Shown in pieces: positions 15,150-22,797 of a stretch of 42,501 bases of DNA. Source of the DNA: Butyrivibrio sp. (GTDB lineage Bacteria; Bacillota; Clostridia; Lachnospirales; Lachnospiraceae); contig JAKVKH010000032.1 in assembly GCA_022486625.1 (NCBI GenBank), positions 1 to 42,501 on the forward strand, read 5' to 3'. Position numbers and translations under genes: made by a program. Numbering within the stretch: position 1 is the first letter of the stretch; every line of letters begins with the position of its first letter. The notes beneath the pieces are model-generated. The model had not been told where the DNA came from. It worked only from the letters and a program-made list of their open reading frames with translations, and made no database searches.

Positions 15150-17813
15150 TTATTTCAGCTGCCCCTCAAGAACTCTGGACGCTTCAGCGATTGCATTGTC
15201 AATTCCTGCCGGATTCTTACCGCCGGCCTGTGCCATATTCGGACGACCGCCACCGCCACCGCCGACCATCGGCGCAATTGCCTTTACGAGGTTTCCGGCG
15301 TGCGCACCCTTTGCCATGGCGCCATCTGTTGCCATGGTAATCAGACTGACCTTACCCTCACTTGCAGAGATCAGGACAACAACACCCTCACCGAGCTTTT
15401 CCTTCATCTGATCACCCAGTTCACGAAGTCCGTTCATATCCACGTCCTTCATTGCTGCTGCCAGAAGCTTTACACCTTTTATTTCCTGCACCTTATCCAT
15501 AACATCACCAAGTGCTTCCTTGGCAGCGCTGCTCTTTAATGACTCATTCTCACTCTTTAAGGCTTTCAGCTCTTCCTGAAGCTTTCTGATATGTTCGATC
15601 AGGTCTGCAGGGGTTGTCTTAAGTACAGATGCTGCTTCCTTCATCTCTGCTTCCATCTGATCATAATATGCTCTGACATTACTGCCGGTCAATGCTTCAA
15701 TTCTTCTTACGCCTGCTGCAACACCACTCTCAGAGAGGATCTTAAACTGACCGATCTGACTGGTATTTGCGACATGTGTACCACCGCAGAGTTCTGTAGA
15801 AAAATCTCCCATCTTTACCACACGGACCTTTTCTCCGTACTTTTCTCCAAACAAGGCCATTGCACCGGTCTTCTTGGCATCTTCCAGACTCATGACATCT
15901 GTCACTACCGGAAGACCTTCTGCAATCTTCTCATTTACAATTTCTTCTACCTTTTTGATCTCTTCTTCAGTCATTGCCTTGAAATGGCTGAAATCAAAAC
16001 GTGTTCTGCCCGCGTCCTGATAGGAACCTGCCTGCTCAACGTGTGTACCGAGTACCTCACGCAGCGCCTTCTGCAGAAGATGTGTTGCACTGTGGTTTCT
16101 GCAGATCTTCATGTGATTTTCAGCATCCACCTTCAGCGTGGCCTGATCTCCTGTACGGAACATTCCCTTTGTCACAACACCGACATGTGCGATCTTGGAG
16201 CCTGCAACATGAAGCGTATCCTTTACTTCAAAGGTACCTGTCGCCGTCTCAATGATGCCGATATCTCCGACCTGACCGCCCATTGTACCGTAGAATGGTG
16301 TCTCATCTGTAATGATTGCACCCGTCATACCGTCTGTCAGTGCTTCTGTCACTTCATCCTGTTCATCCTCATCGGATGCATGAAGTTGCGCCATGGCAAC
16401 AATTTTTGCCTGTACTGTCTGTGTATCATAACCGATAAATCTGGAATTCACTGATGCATCAAGCTGTTCATAAACAGTTGCATCGGCACCCATGTAATTT
16501 GTGGTTTTACGTGCCTTACGGGCAGTCTCTTTCTGTGTCTTCATGGCTGCATTGAATGCATCCTCATCCACAGCAATATTCTTTTCTTCCAGAATTTCTT
16601 TTGTCAGATCCAGCGGGAATCCGTAGGTATCATACAGTTTGAATGCATCTTCCCCTGCAAGTGTCTTTTCACCTGCTGCGGTAAGCTTTTCTTCCAGCTG
16701 TGTCAGAATTTCAAGACCCTGATCAATGGTCTTTTCAAATTTGCTTTCTTCCTGTCCGATGACACTGACAATGAAATCTCTCTTCTCTGCCAGTTCCGGG
16801 TAACCGTCCTTACTGCCTTCAATTACGGCATCTGCCAGTTTTGTCAGGAACCCGCCCTCAATTCCGAGGAGCCTTCCGTGTCTGTCGGCACGGCGGATAA
16901 TTCTGCGCAGCACATAGCCTCTTCCTTCATTGGAGGGCATGATACCGTCAGAAATCATAAAGGTAGCAGAACGGATATGATCTACAATCACACGGATTGA
17001 AACATCATCTTTTTCGCTTTCCAGATATTTTTTACCCGCAATTGCACATACTTCATTGCGCAGTGCCTGAAGGGTATCCACATCGAAAATGGTATCCACA
17101 TCCTGAACGGCAACTGCAAGACGTTCAAGACCCATACCGGTATCAATGTTCTTCTGTACCAGATCGGTATAATTGCCGTGACCGTCATTATTAAACTGTG
17201 AAAATACAACGTTCCAGACTTCCATATATCTGTCACATTCACAGCCTACAGTACAGCCGGGCTTACCGCAACCGTACTTCTCGCCTCTGTCATAATAGAT
17301 TTCCGTGCAGGGACCGCATGGTCCTGATCCGTGCTCCCAGAAGTTATCTTCCTTACCAAATTTGAAAATACGTTCTTCCGGAATACCCATCTTTTCGTGC
17401 CAGATCTGAAATGCCTCTGCATCATCCACATAAACGGACGGATACAGTCTGTTGGGATCAAGGCCTACTACTTCTGTCAGGAATTCCCATGCCCACGGGA
17501 TTGCTTCGTTTTTGAAATAATCACCGAAAGAGAAATTTCCAAGCATTTCAAAAAAAGTACCATGTCTTGCGGTCTTACCGACATTCTCAATATCACCGGT
17601 ACGGATACATTTCTGGCAGGTGGTGACTCTGCGCCTCGGCGGAATCTCCTGTCCTGTGAAATACGGCTTAAGCGGAGCCATTCCTGAATTGATAATCAGA
17701 AGACTGTTATCATTATGCGGTACTAAGGAAAAACTGTTCATTCTGAGATGTCCCTTACTTTCGAAAAAGCTCAGGTACATCTGTCTGAGTTCATTAACAC
17801 TGTATTTTTTCAT
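15150..17813 (-). CDS. alaS: Alanyl-tRNA synthetase
   Basis: Class II synthetase of 887 residues that charges tRNA-Ala and edits Ser/Gly errors. The N-terminal catalytic core is typical (FFESKGHLRMNSFSLVP, GNFSFGDYFK). The editing domain has the zinc motif His574-x3-His578 (NHSATH) with Cys676 and His680 (CGGTH). A coiled linker and the C-terminal DHHA1-type C-Ala domain (VGGGGGGRPNMAQAGG) follow. A Cys-rich insert (GCGKPGCTVGCECD, 181-194) is seen in many clostridial AlaRS. GAGG stands 7 bases before the ATG. It lies 82 bases after glyS, with a hairpin in the gap. No T-box leader is visible, although alaS often has one in Firmicutes. Confidence 0.98.
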   Translation of the reverse strand: MKKYSVNELRQMYLSFFESKGHLRMNSFSLVPHNDNSLLIINSGMAPLKPYFTGQEIPPRRRVTTCQKCIRTGDIENVGKTARHGTFFEMLGNFSFGDYFKNEAIPWAWEFLTEVVGLDPNRLYPSVYVDDAEAFQIWHEKMGIPEERIFKFGKEDNFWEHGSGPCGPCTEIYYDRGEKYGCGKPGCTVGCECDRYMEVWNVVFSQFNNDGHGNYTDLVQKNIDTGMGLERLAVAVQDVDTIFDVDTLQALRNEVCAIAGKKYLESEKDDVSIRVIVDHIRSATFMISDGIMPSNEGRGYVLRRIIRRADRHGRLLGIEGGFLTKLADAVIEGSKDGYPELAEKRDFIVSVIGQEESKFEKTIDQGLEILTQLEEKLTAAGEKTLAGEDAFKLYDTYGFPLDLTKEILEEKNIAVDEDAFNAAMKTQKETARKARKTTNYMGADATVYEQLDASVNSRFIGYDTQTVQAKIVAMAQLHASDEDEQDEVTEALTDGMTGAIITDETPFYGTMGGQVGDIGIIETATGTFEVKDTLHVAGSKIAHVGVVTKGMFRTGDQATLKVDAENHMKICRNHSATHLLQKALREVLGTHVEQAGSYQDAGRTRFDFSHFKAMTEEEIKKVEEIVNEKIAEGLPVVTDVMSLEDAKKTGAMALFGEKYGEKVRVVKMGDFSTELCGGTHVANTSQIGQFKILSESGVAAGVRRIEALTGSNVRAYYDQMEAEMKEAASVLKTTPADLIEHIRKLQEELKALKSENESLKSSAAKEALGDVMDKVQEIKGVKLLAAAMKDVDMNGLRELGDQMKEKLGEGVVVLISASEGKVSLITMATDGAMAKGAHAGNLVKAIAPMVGGGGGGRPNMAQAGGKNPAGIDNAIAEASRVLEGQLK

Positions 17814-17870
17814 GACTTGCCTCTTTTATATTTATAATTGAAACGAACTGTAATGGCAATTTGTTTCATA

Positions 17871-17891
17871 GGAGCCTGCTTCGCAGGTTCC
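17871..17891 (-). promoter_or_regulatory. Intercistronic hairpin between glyS and alaS
   Basis: GGAGCCTGC-TTC-GCAGGTTCC forms a 9-bp stem with one G-U pair. No U tract follows on the minus strand, so it is not a standard terminator. Its core CCTGC/GCAGG stem matches the hairpin at 9735-9749. Confidence 0.45.
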
Positions 17892-17895
17892 GTCA

Positions 17896-19293
17896 TCAGA
17901 ATGTGAACTTGTCTGCAAAATATGCATCCAGGGAGTCAATTGCAATACGTTCCTGTTCCATGCTGTCACGGAAACGGACTGTTACCTTACCATCTGTCTC
18001 GGAATCAAAATCGTAAGTAATGCAGAACGGTGTTCCGATCTCATCCTGACGGCGATAACGCTTACCGATATTGCCACGATCATCAAAATCGCAGTTATAT
18101 TTCTTAGAGAGCTGCGCATAGATCTTCTCCGCACCTTCATTGAGTTTTTTGGAAAGGGGAAGAACACCGATCTTGACAGGAGCCAGCGCCGGATGCAGAT
18201 GCAGTACAGTACGTACATCACCTTCTCCGATGGTCTCTTCGTCATATGCACCGCACAGGAACGCCAGGACCACACGGTCAGCGCCCAGAGACGGCTCAAT
18301 GACATACGGAATATATCTGGTATTCTTGACATCATCAAAATAGGTCAGGTCTTCACCTGATACTTCCTGATGTCTTGTCAGATCATAATTGGTACGGTCA
18401 GCAATTCCCCAAAGCTCGCCCCAACCAAACGGGAACATGAACTCAATATCGGAAGTTGCCTTGGAATAAAAGGAAAGCTCTTCCTTCTCATGGTCTCTGA
18501 CACGCATCTCATCTTCCTTCATGCCAAGTGTCTTAAGCCAGTCAATACAGAACTTTCTCCAGTAAGAGAACCACTCCAGATCAGTATCAGGCTCACAGAA
18601 AAATTCCATCTCCATCTGTTCGAATTCTCTTGTTCTGAAGGTAAAGTTACCCGGTGTGATTTCATTACGGAAAGACTTGCCGATCTGACCGATGCCAAAC
18701 GGAATCTTCTTTCTGGTTGTACGCTGTACGTTCTTGAAATTAACAAAAATACCCTGTGCTGTTTCCGGTCTTAAGTATACGGTGTTCTTGGCATCTTCCG
18801 TAACACCCTGGAATGTTTTGAACATCAGGTTGAACTGACGAATATCCGTAAAGTTGTGCTTTCCACAGCTCGGGCAGGGAACATTGTGTTCTTCGATGAA
18901 ACTCTTCATCTTCTCCTGGCTCCATCCGTCACAGGATCCGCCAAGATCAATGCCATTCGCCTCTGCAAAATCTTCAATGATCTTATCTGCCCGGAATCTC
19001 TCATGACATTCCTTGCAATCCATCAGCGGATCAGAAAAACTTGAAAGATGTCCGCTTGCAATCCATGTCTGCGGATTCATCAAAATCGCACAGTCAACCC
19101 CTACATTGTAAGGGCTCTCCTGTACGAATTTCTGCCACCATGCCTTTTTGACATTGTTCTTGAGTTCCACACCAAGATTACCGTAATCCCATGTATTGGC
19201 AAGTCCGCCGTAAATCTCGGAACCAGGATAGATAAACCCTCTGTTCTTCGCTAGTGCGATGATTTTGTCCATTGTTTTTGCTGAATTATCCAT
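17896..19293 (-). CDS. glyS: Glycyl-tRNA synthetase (single-chain, homodimeric type)
   Basis: Class II synthetase of 465 residues. The active-site signatures are clear: [17 protein letters not shown] near the N terminus, motif 2 in [19 protein letters not shown] followed by [10 protein letters not shown], and the C-terminal anticodon-binding domain ([10 protein letters not shown] to [12 protein letters not shown]). This is the archaeal/eukaryal-like alpha2 form used by many Firmicutes, not the alpha2beta2 form. It starts 31 bases after the lipoprotein stop and is followed by alaS, so the two synthetase genes are probably co-transcribed. No upstream T-box is visible. Confidence 0.97.
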   Translation of the reverse strand: MDNSAKTMDKIIALAKNRGFIYPGSEIYGGLANTWDYGNLGVELKNNVKKAWWQKFVQESPYNVGVDCAILMNPQTWIASGHLSSFSDPLMDCKECHERFRADKIIEDFAEANGIDLGGSCDGWSQEKMKSFIEEHNVPCPSCGKHNFTDIRQFNLMFKTFQGVTEDAKNTVYLRPETAQGIFVNFKNVQRTTRKKIPFGIGQIGKSFRNEITPGNFTFRTREFEQMEMEFFCEPDTDLEWFSYWRKFCIDWLKTLGMKEDEMRVRDHEKEELSFYSKATSDIEFMFPFGWGELWGIADRTNYDLTRHQEVSGEDLTYFDDVKNTRYIPYVIEPSLGADRVVLAFLCGAYDEETIGEGDVRTVLHLHPALAPVKIGVLPLSKKLNEGAEKIYAQLSKKYNCDFDDRGNIGKRYRRQDEIGTPFCITYDFDSETDGKVTVRFRDSMEQERIAIDSLDAYFADKFTF

Positions 19294-19324
19294 GCTTAAC
19301 CTCCACTGATTGTTATCTGCTTAT

Positions 19325-19933
19325 TTATTTCTCCAGTAAAAGAACTGCCGTATCGTCTTTTACTGCTGAAAGATCTGCTTCTGTACTGCTGATAAGTTTT
19401 ACATCTTCTGATACATATGCAATCGGATATGGTGTTACAATTCTGGCTTTATCTGCAGTCACTACCACTTTCCTGTCGGCATAATTCTCAATCGCCGAAG
19501 TCTGTGCTGCCTTTCCATCTGTATCATTCAGGCTGTCCGGAAGTTTAATCCCTCCCTCTGCTGCATTGCTCGCAGTACCATAATAAAACGTTTCTTTATT
19601 GAAATCTGCAAAATCCTCGGCAGAACGGTAGGTCATTATCACTCTGACATTATCCCCGTCTTTGGCAAGTTTCTTAAGACTGACAAGATCCTCACCTTTT
19701 GCACTGTTGTAATCATTGATTTCCGTATCAATTGATTTTTTCAGTTCATCCACATCGTAATAAGACTGCGAAAAATCTTCAATAATCGCATTTACAACGC
19801 TTCCATTACTGTTAAGTCCTATTGTTGTTGATTTCGCCCTGGCACCATTATAGGATCCGCACCCCGCTAAAACAACCATCGTCAGTACAGTTCCCGCTAT
19901 AAATTTTTTTCTCTTATCGATGATATCCCGCAT
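19325..19933 (-). CDS. Hypothetical lipoprotein
   Basis: Exported lipoprotein of 202 residues, function unknown. The signal peptide has a basic n-region (MRDIIDKRKK) and lipobox LAGC, giving mature Cys25. The mature part contains an amphipathic helical region (DVDELKKSIDTEINDYNSAKG) and ends with beta-type segments (DRKVVVTADKARIVTPYPIAY). No domain is recognised with confidence. It sits between recO and glyS in the same direction, with GGCGGAG 2-3 bases before the ATG. Its place in an informational gene cluster gives no functional hint. Confidence 0.78.
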   Translation of the reverse strand: MRDIIDKRKKFIAGTVLTMVVLAGCGSYNGARAKSTTIGLNSNGSVVNAIIEDFSQSYYDVDELKKSIDTEINDYNSAKGEDLVSLKKLAKDGDNVRVIMTYRSAEDFADFNKETFYYGTASNAAEGGIKLPDSLNDTDGKAAQTSAIENYADRKVVVTADKARIVTPYPIAYVSEDVKLISSTEADLSAVKDDTAVLLLEK

Positions 19934-20010
19934 TTCTCCGCCTCTTCTGCGCCTTCTAACGGTTATTTCCCTTTTCTGTGCGCAGAAACAAAGTAATTAT
20001 AGCCGACTTG

Positions 20011-20679
20011 TCACGGTTTTTCAACACCCGCTTCAAATACCTTCAGCATCTCCAGACTTTTCATGGGTCTGTCAATAAAACGTCTCCTGTAATTTTCAGA
20101 TATGTCACAGAGTTCCTGCAGGATTTCCGGACTCACACGGAATGTATATAATTTTCCTGCCTGTGCTGATGCAATATAATTTACGGTATATTCCGTAGTT
20201 TCATTCCATGTTCTTCCCTGCGGCAGACCCGGAAATTCTCCGCCAATTACAAGTGCCCGGATCTCATATATGCAGCGGATCAGACGGTTATCCATATTTT
20301 CTTTTTCCAGCGCCCGTAGAGACAGATACAGAAGCCCCAGAAGATCTGAAGCATCACTGTTTTCTCTGGTATAATAATCCGCCAGTTCCAGAAAAAAGGT
20401 TCCATAACATGCTGCTTCCAGATTTCTGCGAAAGCTCTCAAAATAATTGGAAATTTCCGCCTCTGAAATATTATAGGAGGTCCTGCCTTCAAACATTTTG
20501 AAACTTCCAAAGCAAAAAGGTTCCACTGTTCCTGTCAGATGACTGTTCGGACGCCTTGCTCCTCTGGCAAATGCCGTGATTTTGCCCCGCTCAAGTGTCA
20601 GCATTGTGACCACCCAGTCGTAATCTCCGACCGGATTATGTTTCAGCACCATTCCCTGTAATGTAACGAGATTATCCAT
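20011..20679 (-). CDS. recO: DNA repair protein RecO
   Basis: Recombination mediator (222 residues) that helps load RecA in the RecFOR pathway. The N-terminal OB fold is typical (VTLQGMVLKHNPVGDYDWVV, then LERGKITAFARGARRPNS), followed by the helical C-terminal domain. The four-cysteine zinc site of some RecO proteins is not seen. The start at 20679 (MDNLVTLQG) has AGGGG 8 bases upstream. A frame extends 30 codons further but would run through the terminator of era, so it is rejected. Confidence 0.93.
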   Translation of the reverse strand: MDNLVTLQGMVLKHNPVGDYDWVVTMLTLERGKITAFARGARRPNSHLTGTVEPFCFGSFKMFEGRTSYNISEAEISNYFESFRRNLEAACYGTFFLELADYYTRENSDASDLLGLLYLSLRALEKENMDNRLIRCIYEIRALVIGGEFPGLPQGRTWNETTEYTVNYIASAQAGKLYTFRVSPEILQELCDISENYRRRFIDRPMKSLEMLKVFEAGVEKP

Positions 20680-20713
20680 CCGTATTTCCCCTGCTAAGCC
20701 CAATACCGTTTCA

Positions 20714-20748
20714 CAAAAAATGCCGGGCAAAATTAAAAACTGCCCGGT
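20714..20748 (-). terminator. Intrinsic terminator between era and recO
   Basis: On the minus strand CCGGGCA (20741-20747) pairs with TGCCCGG (20723-20729) around an A/T-rich loop, followed by CATTTTTT (U run at 20715-20720). It starts 18 bases after the era stop. No clear promoter is seen between it and recO, so recO may depend on partial readthrough. Confidence 0.85.
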
Positions 20749-20765
20749 CACATCTTTTTTCAGAA

Positions 20766-21674
20766 TCAATCATTTTTCATATCATATCCAAGACTCTTCA
20801 TCTGTGCCATATCATCTCGCCAGTTCTTCCTGACTTTGACCCAGATCTGCAAATTAACCCTGCAGTCCGTCATTTTCTCAATGTCAATTCTGGACTGGGT
20901 GCCGATTCTCTTGAGCATTGCACCGCCCTTACCAATAATAATTCCCTTATGAGAATCTCTTTCACAGATAATCGTCGCATCAATGTTCATGATTCCGTCC
21001 GGTCTCATGCGCATTTTCTCTATTGTAACGGCAATTCCATGCGGAACCTCATCCTGAAGAAGCCGTAACGCCTTCTCACGAATAATTTCCGCGGCAATCT
21101 GTCGCTCCGGCTGATCGGTTACCGTATCTTCATCATAAAATGCCGGTCCGTACGGAAGATATTTACGAATACATGCTTTCAGCGTATCGATATTGTCACG
21201 CTTCATTGCGGATACCGGAACGATTTCCGCAAAATCCATGGCTTTCTGATAAGCATCAATATATACCAGAAGTTTATCCTTTTCCACCGTATCAATTTTG
21301 TTGATCACAAGAATTACCGGTTTTTTACAGGTTCTGAGCTGATCAATGATATACTGTTCCCCCGCACCGATAAAACTGCTGGGTTCCACCAGCCAGAGTA
21401 CCAGATCCACATCATCCAGTGTCTTCTGTGCAATCCTGAGCATATATTCACCAAGCTTGTTCTTGGATTCATGAATGCCTGGTGTATCCAGAAAAATCAT
21501 CTGACTGAGTTCATCCGTATATACTGTCTGAATCCGTCCTCTGGTGGTCTGTGGTTTGTTGGATGTAATCGCGATCTTCTGTCCGATCATCTGATTCATC
21601 AATGTGGATTTTCCGACATTGGGTCTTCCGATCAATGCGATAAAACCTGTTTTAAACTTATCTGCTTCTGCCAT
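20766..21674 (-). CDS. era: GTPase Era
   Basis: Essential ribosome-assembly GTPase (302 residues) that binds the 3' end of 16S rRNA. G1 is GRPNVGKST (16-24), G3 DTPG (63-66), G4 NKID (125-128), and the switch region PQTTRGRIQT is typical. The C-terminal KH domain is intact (GIIIGKGGAMLKRIGTQSR). It starts 3 bases after the stop of the DUF4349 lipoprotein gene, so it is tightly co-transcribed with it. Its usual neighbour recO follows after a terminator. Confidence 0.97.
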   Translation of the reverse strand: MAEADKFKTGFIALIGRPNVGKSTLMNQMIGQKIAITSNKPQTTRGRIQTVYTDELSQMIFLDTPGIHESKNKLGEYMLRIAQKTLDDVDLVLWLVEPSSFIGAGEQYIIDQLRTCKKPVILVINKIDTVEKDKLLVYIDAYQKAMDFAEIVPVSAMKRDNIDTLKACIRKYLPYGPAFYDEDTVTDQPERQIAAEIIREKALRLLQDEVPHGIAVTIEKMRMRPDGIMNIDATIICERDSHKGIIIGKGGAMLKRIGTQSRIDIEKMTDCRVNLQIWVKVRKNWRDDMAQMKSLGYDMKND

Positions 21675-21677
21675 CTG

Positions 21678-22760
21678 TCATTCCTTTTTCTCAGGGGCTT
21701 CCTGCTGTGTTTCCGGAGCATTTTCCTTTTGATCCGGTGATTGCTTTTTCTGTGTTTCCTTTACTGCCTTTGCTGCTATCCTCTTCCGGTGATGTCTTCG
21801 CACCGCTTTCGCCACAAGCAGAATCAGTACCGCCAGAACTGCCAGCTGCGGACTGTGAATCAGAACCCATGCCCCTGCATTCAGAATTCCATGATATACA
21901 GCCTTCAGATTTCTGATAAAGCCAGTGGCAATTTTTTCTCCGAGATCCTGCGGCTGTGCCTCAGTATACGTACTGACTTCCTGCACATCAAGATAAACGG
22001 TACTGTAATTGATCTGATTATCATATACGCGAAGCTGTGATTCAATGCTCTCAAGCTGATATCTGACATCTGTCAGCTGCTGTTCCACTGCCATGATATC
22101 TTCCACTGTGGATGCTTTGTCCATAATTTCCATCAGCTGCTTTTCTTCTGCCTTAAGTGCTTTCTGATGGCTCTGCGTATCCACATAATTCAGTGTCACA
22201 TCCTGTACATCACGGCTCTGCTGTGTAATGTTGGACTCTTTTTGTACCTCATTCACAAAACCGTCAAGCTTATCCGCCGGAATACGAATTGTCAGACTGG
22301 CCGATCTGGTATCATCCGCACCATACAACTGTGAGTTGCCATTGGAGATACTGCTGGACTCAACATACCCGCCAAGTGCTTTTACCTTCGCATTCACTGA
22401 AGAAAGAAGGCTGTCAAGATCCTCTGTTTCTGCTGAAATATTAACGGTCGTAATCAGCTTGCGGGCCGTGTCATCTTTTACTGTTTCTGCTGTGCCGTCA
22501 GCAGTCTGCGCTGTACCGTTCCCTGTTTCCGTTTCATTTCCGGATGCAGTTGCTGCCCCTGAATTATCATCTGTCACCTGCGTAGCATCTGAGGCCACAG
22601 TTTTATTCTCCGCGCCGGCGGGTGCCGCATTATAAAGACTATCCGTCTGATACGCCGCAGTCTGCGCAGTATCTGTGCCGGACGAACTGCTGCCACAGCC
22701 GCTAAGAACCAAAGACGCTGCCGCAAACACGGTAACCAGTTTCAGAAATTCTTTTCTCAT
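21678..22760 (-). CDS. DUF4349 membrane lipoprotein
   Basis: Envelope protein of 360 residues, function unknown. The lipobox LSGC gives a lipidated N terminus, followed by a Thr/Ala/Gly-rich linker (about 25-100). The DUF4349 domain (about 100-300) starts at ARKLITTVNISAETEDLD, includes GGYVESSSIS, and has a coiled coil (DIMAVEQQLTDVRYQLESI). A C-terminal membrane helix (AVLAVLILLVAKAV) and a charged Lys/Glu/Gln tail close the protein. Lipid anchor plus transmembrane helix would tether it at both ends. The start at 22760 is chosen for GAGGAG 6 bases upstream; the frame is open 8 codons further. It lies 37 bases after the peptidase gene and 3 bases before era. Confidence 0.85.
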   Translation of the reverse strand: MRKEFLKLVTVFAAASLVLSGCGSSSSGTDTAQTAAYQTDSLYNAAPAGAENKTVASDATQVTDDNSGAATASGNETETGNGTAQTADGTAETVKDDTARKLITTVNISAETEDLDSLLSSVNAKVKALGGYVESSSISNGNSQLYGADDTRSASLTIRIPADKLDGFVNEVQKESNITQQSRDVQDVTLNYVDTQSHQKALKAEEKQLMEIMDKASTVEDIMAVEQQLTDVRYQLESIESQLRVYDNQINYSTVYLDVQEVSTYTEAQPQDLGEKIATGFIRNLKAVYHGILNAGAWVLIHSPQLAVLAVLILLVAKAVRRHHRKRIAAKAVKETQKKQSPDQKENAPETQQEAPEKKE

Positions 22761-22797
22761 AGGCTTCTCCTCTTCTGTACGCAAGGCTTAAAAGAGA

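Noticed and set aside
17814..17895. T-box leader before alaS or glyS
   Set aside because: The gaps (82 and 31 bases) are too short, and no AGAGA or TGGNACCGCG elements are present.
20680..20769. Longer RecO start
   Set aside because: It would translate through the intrinsic terminator of era, and the added residues do not match the RecO N terminus.
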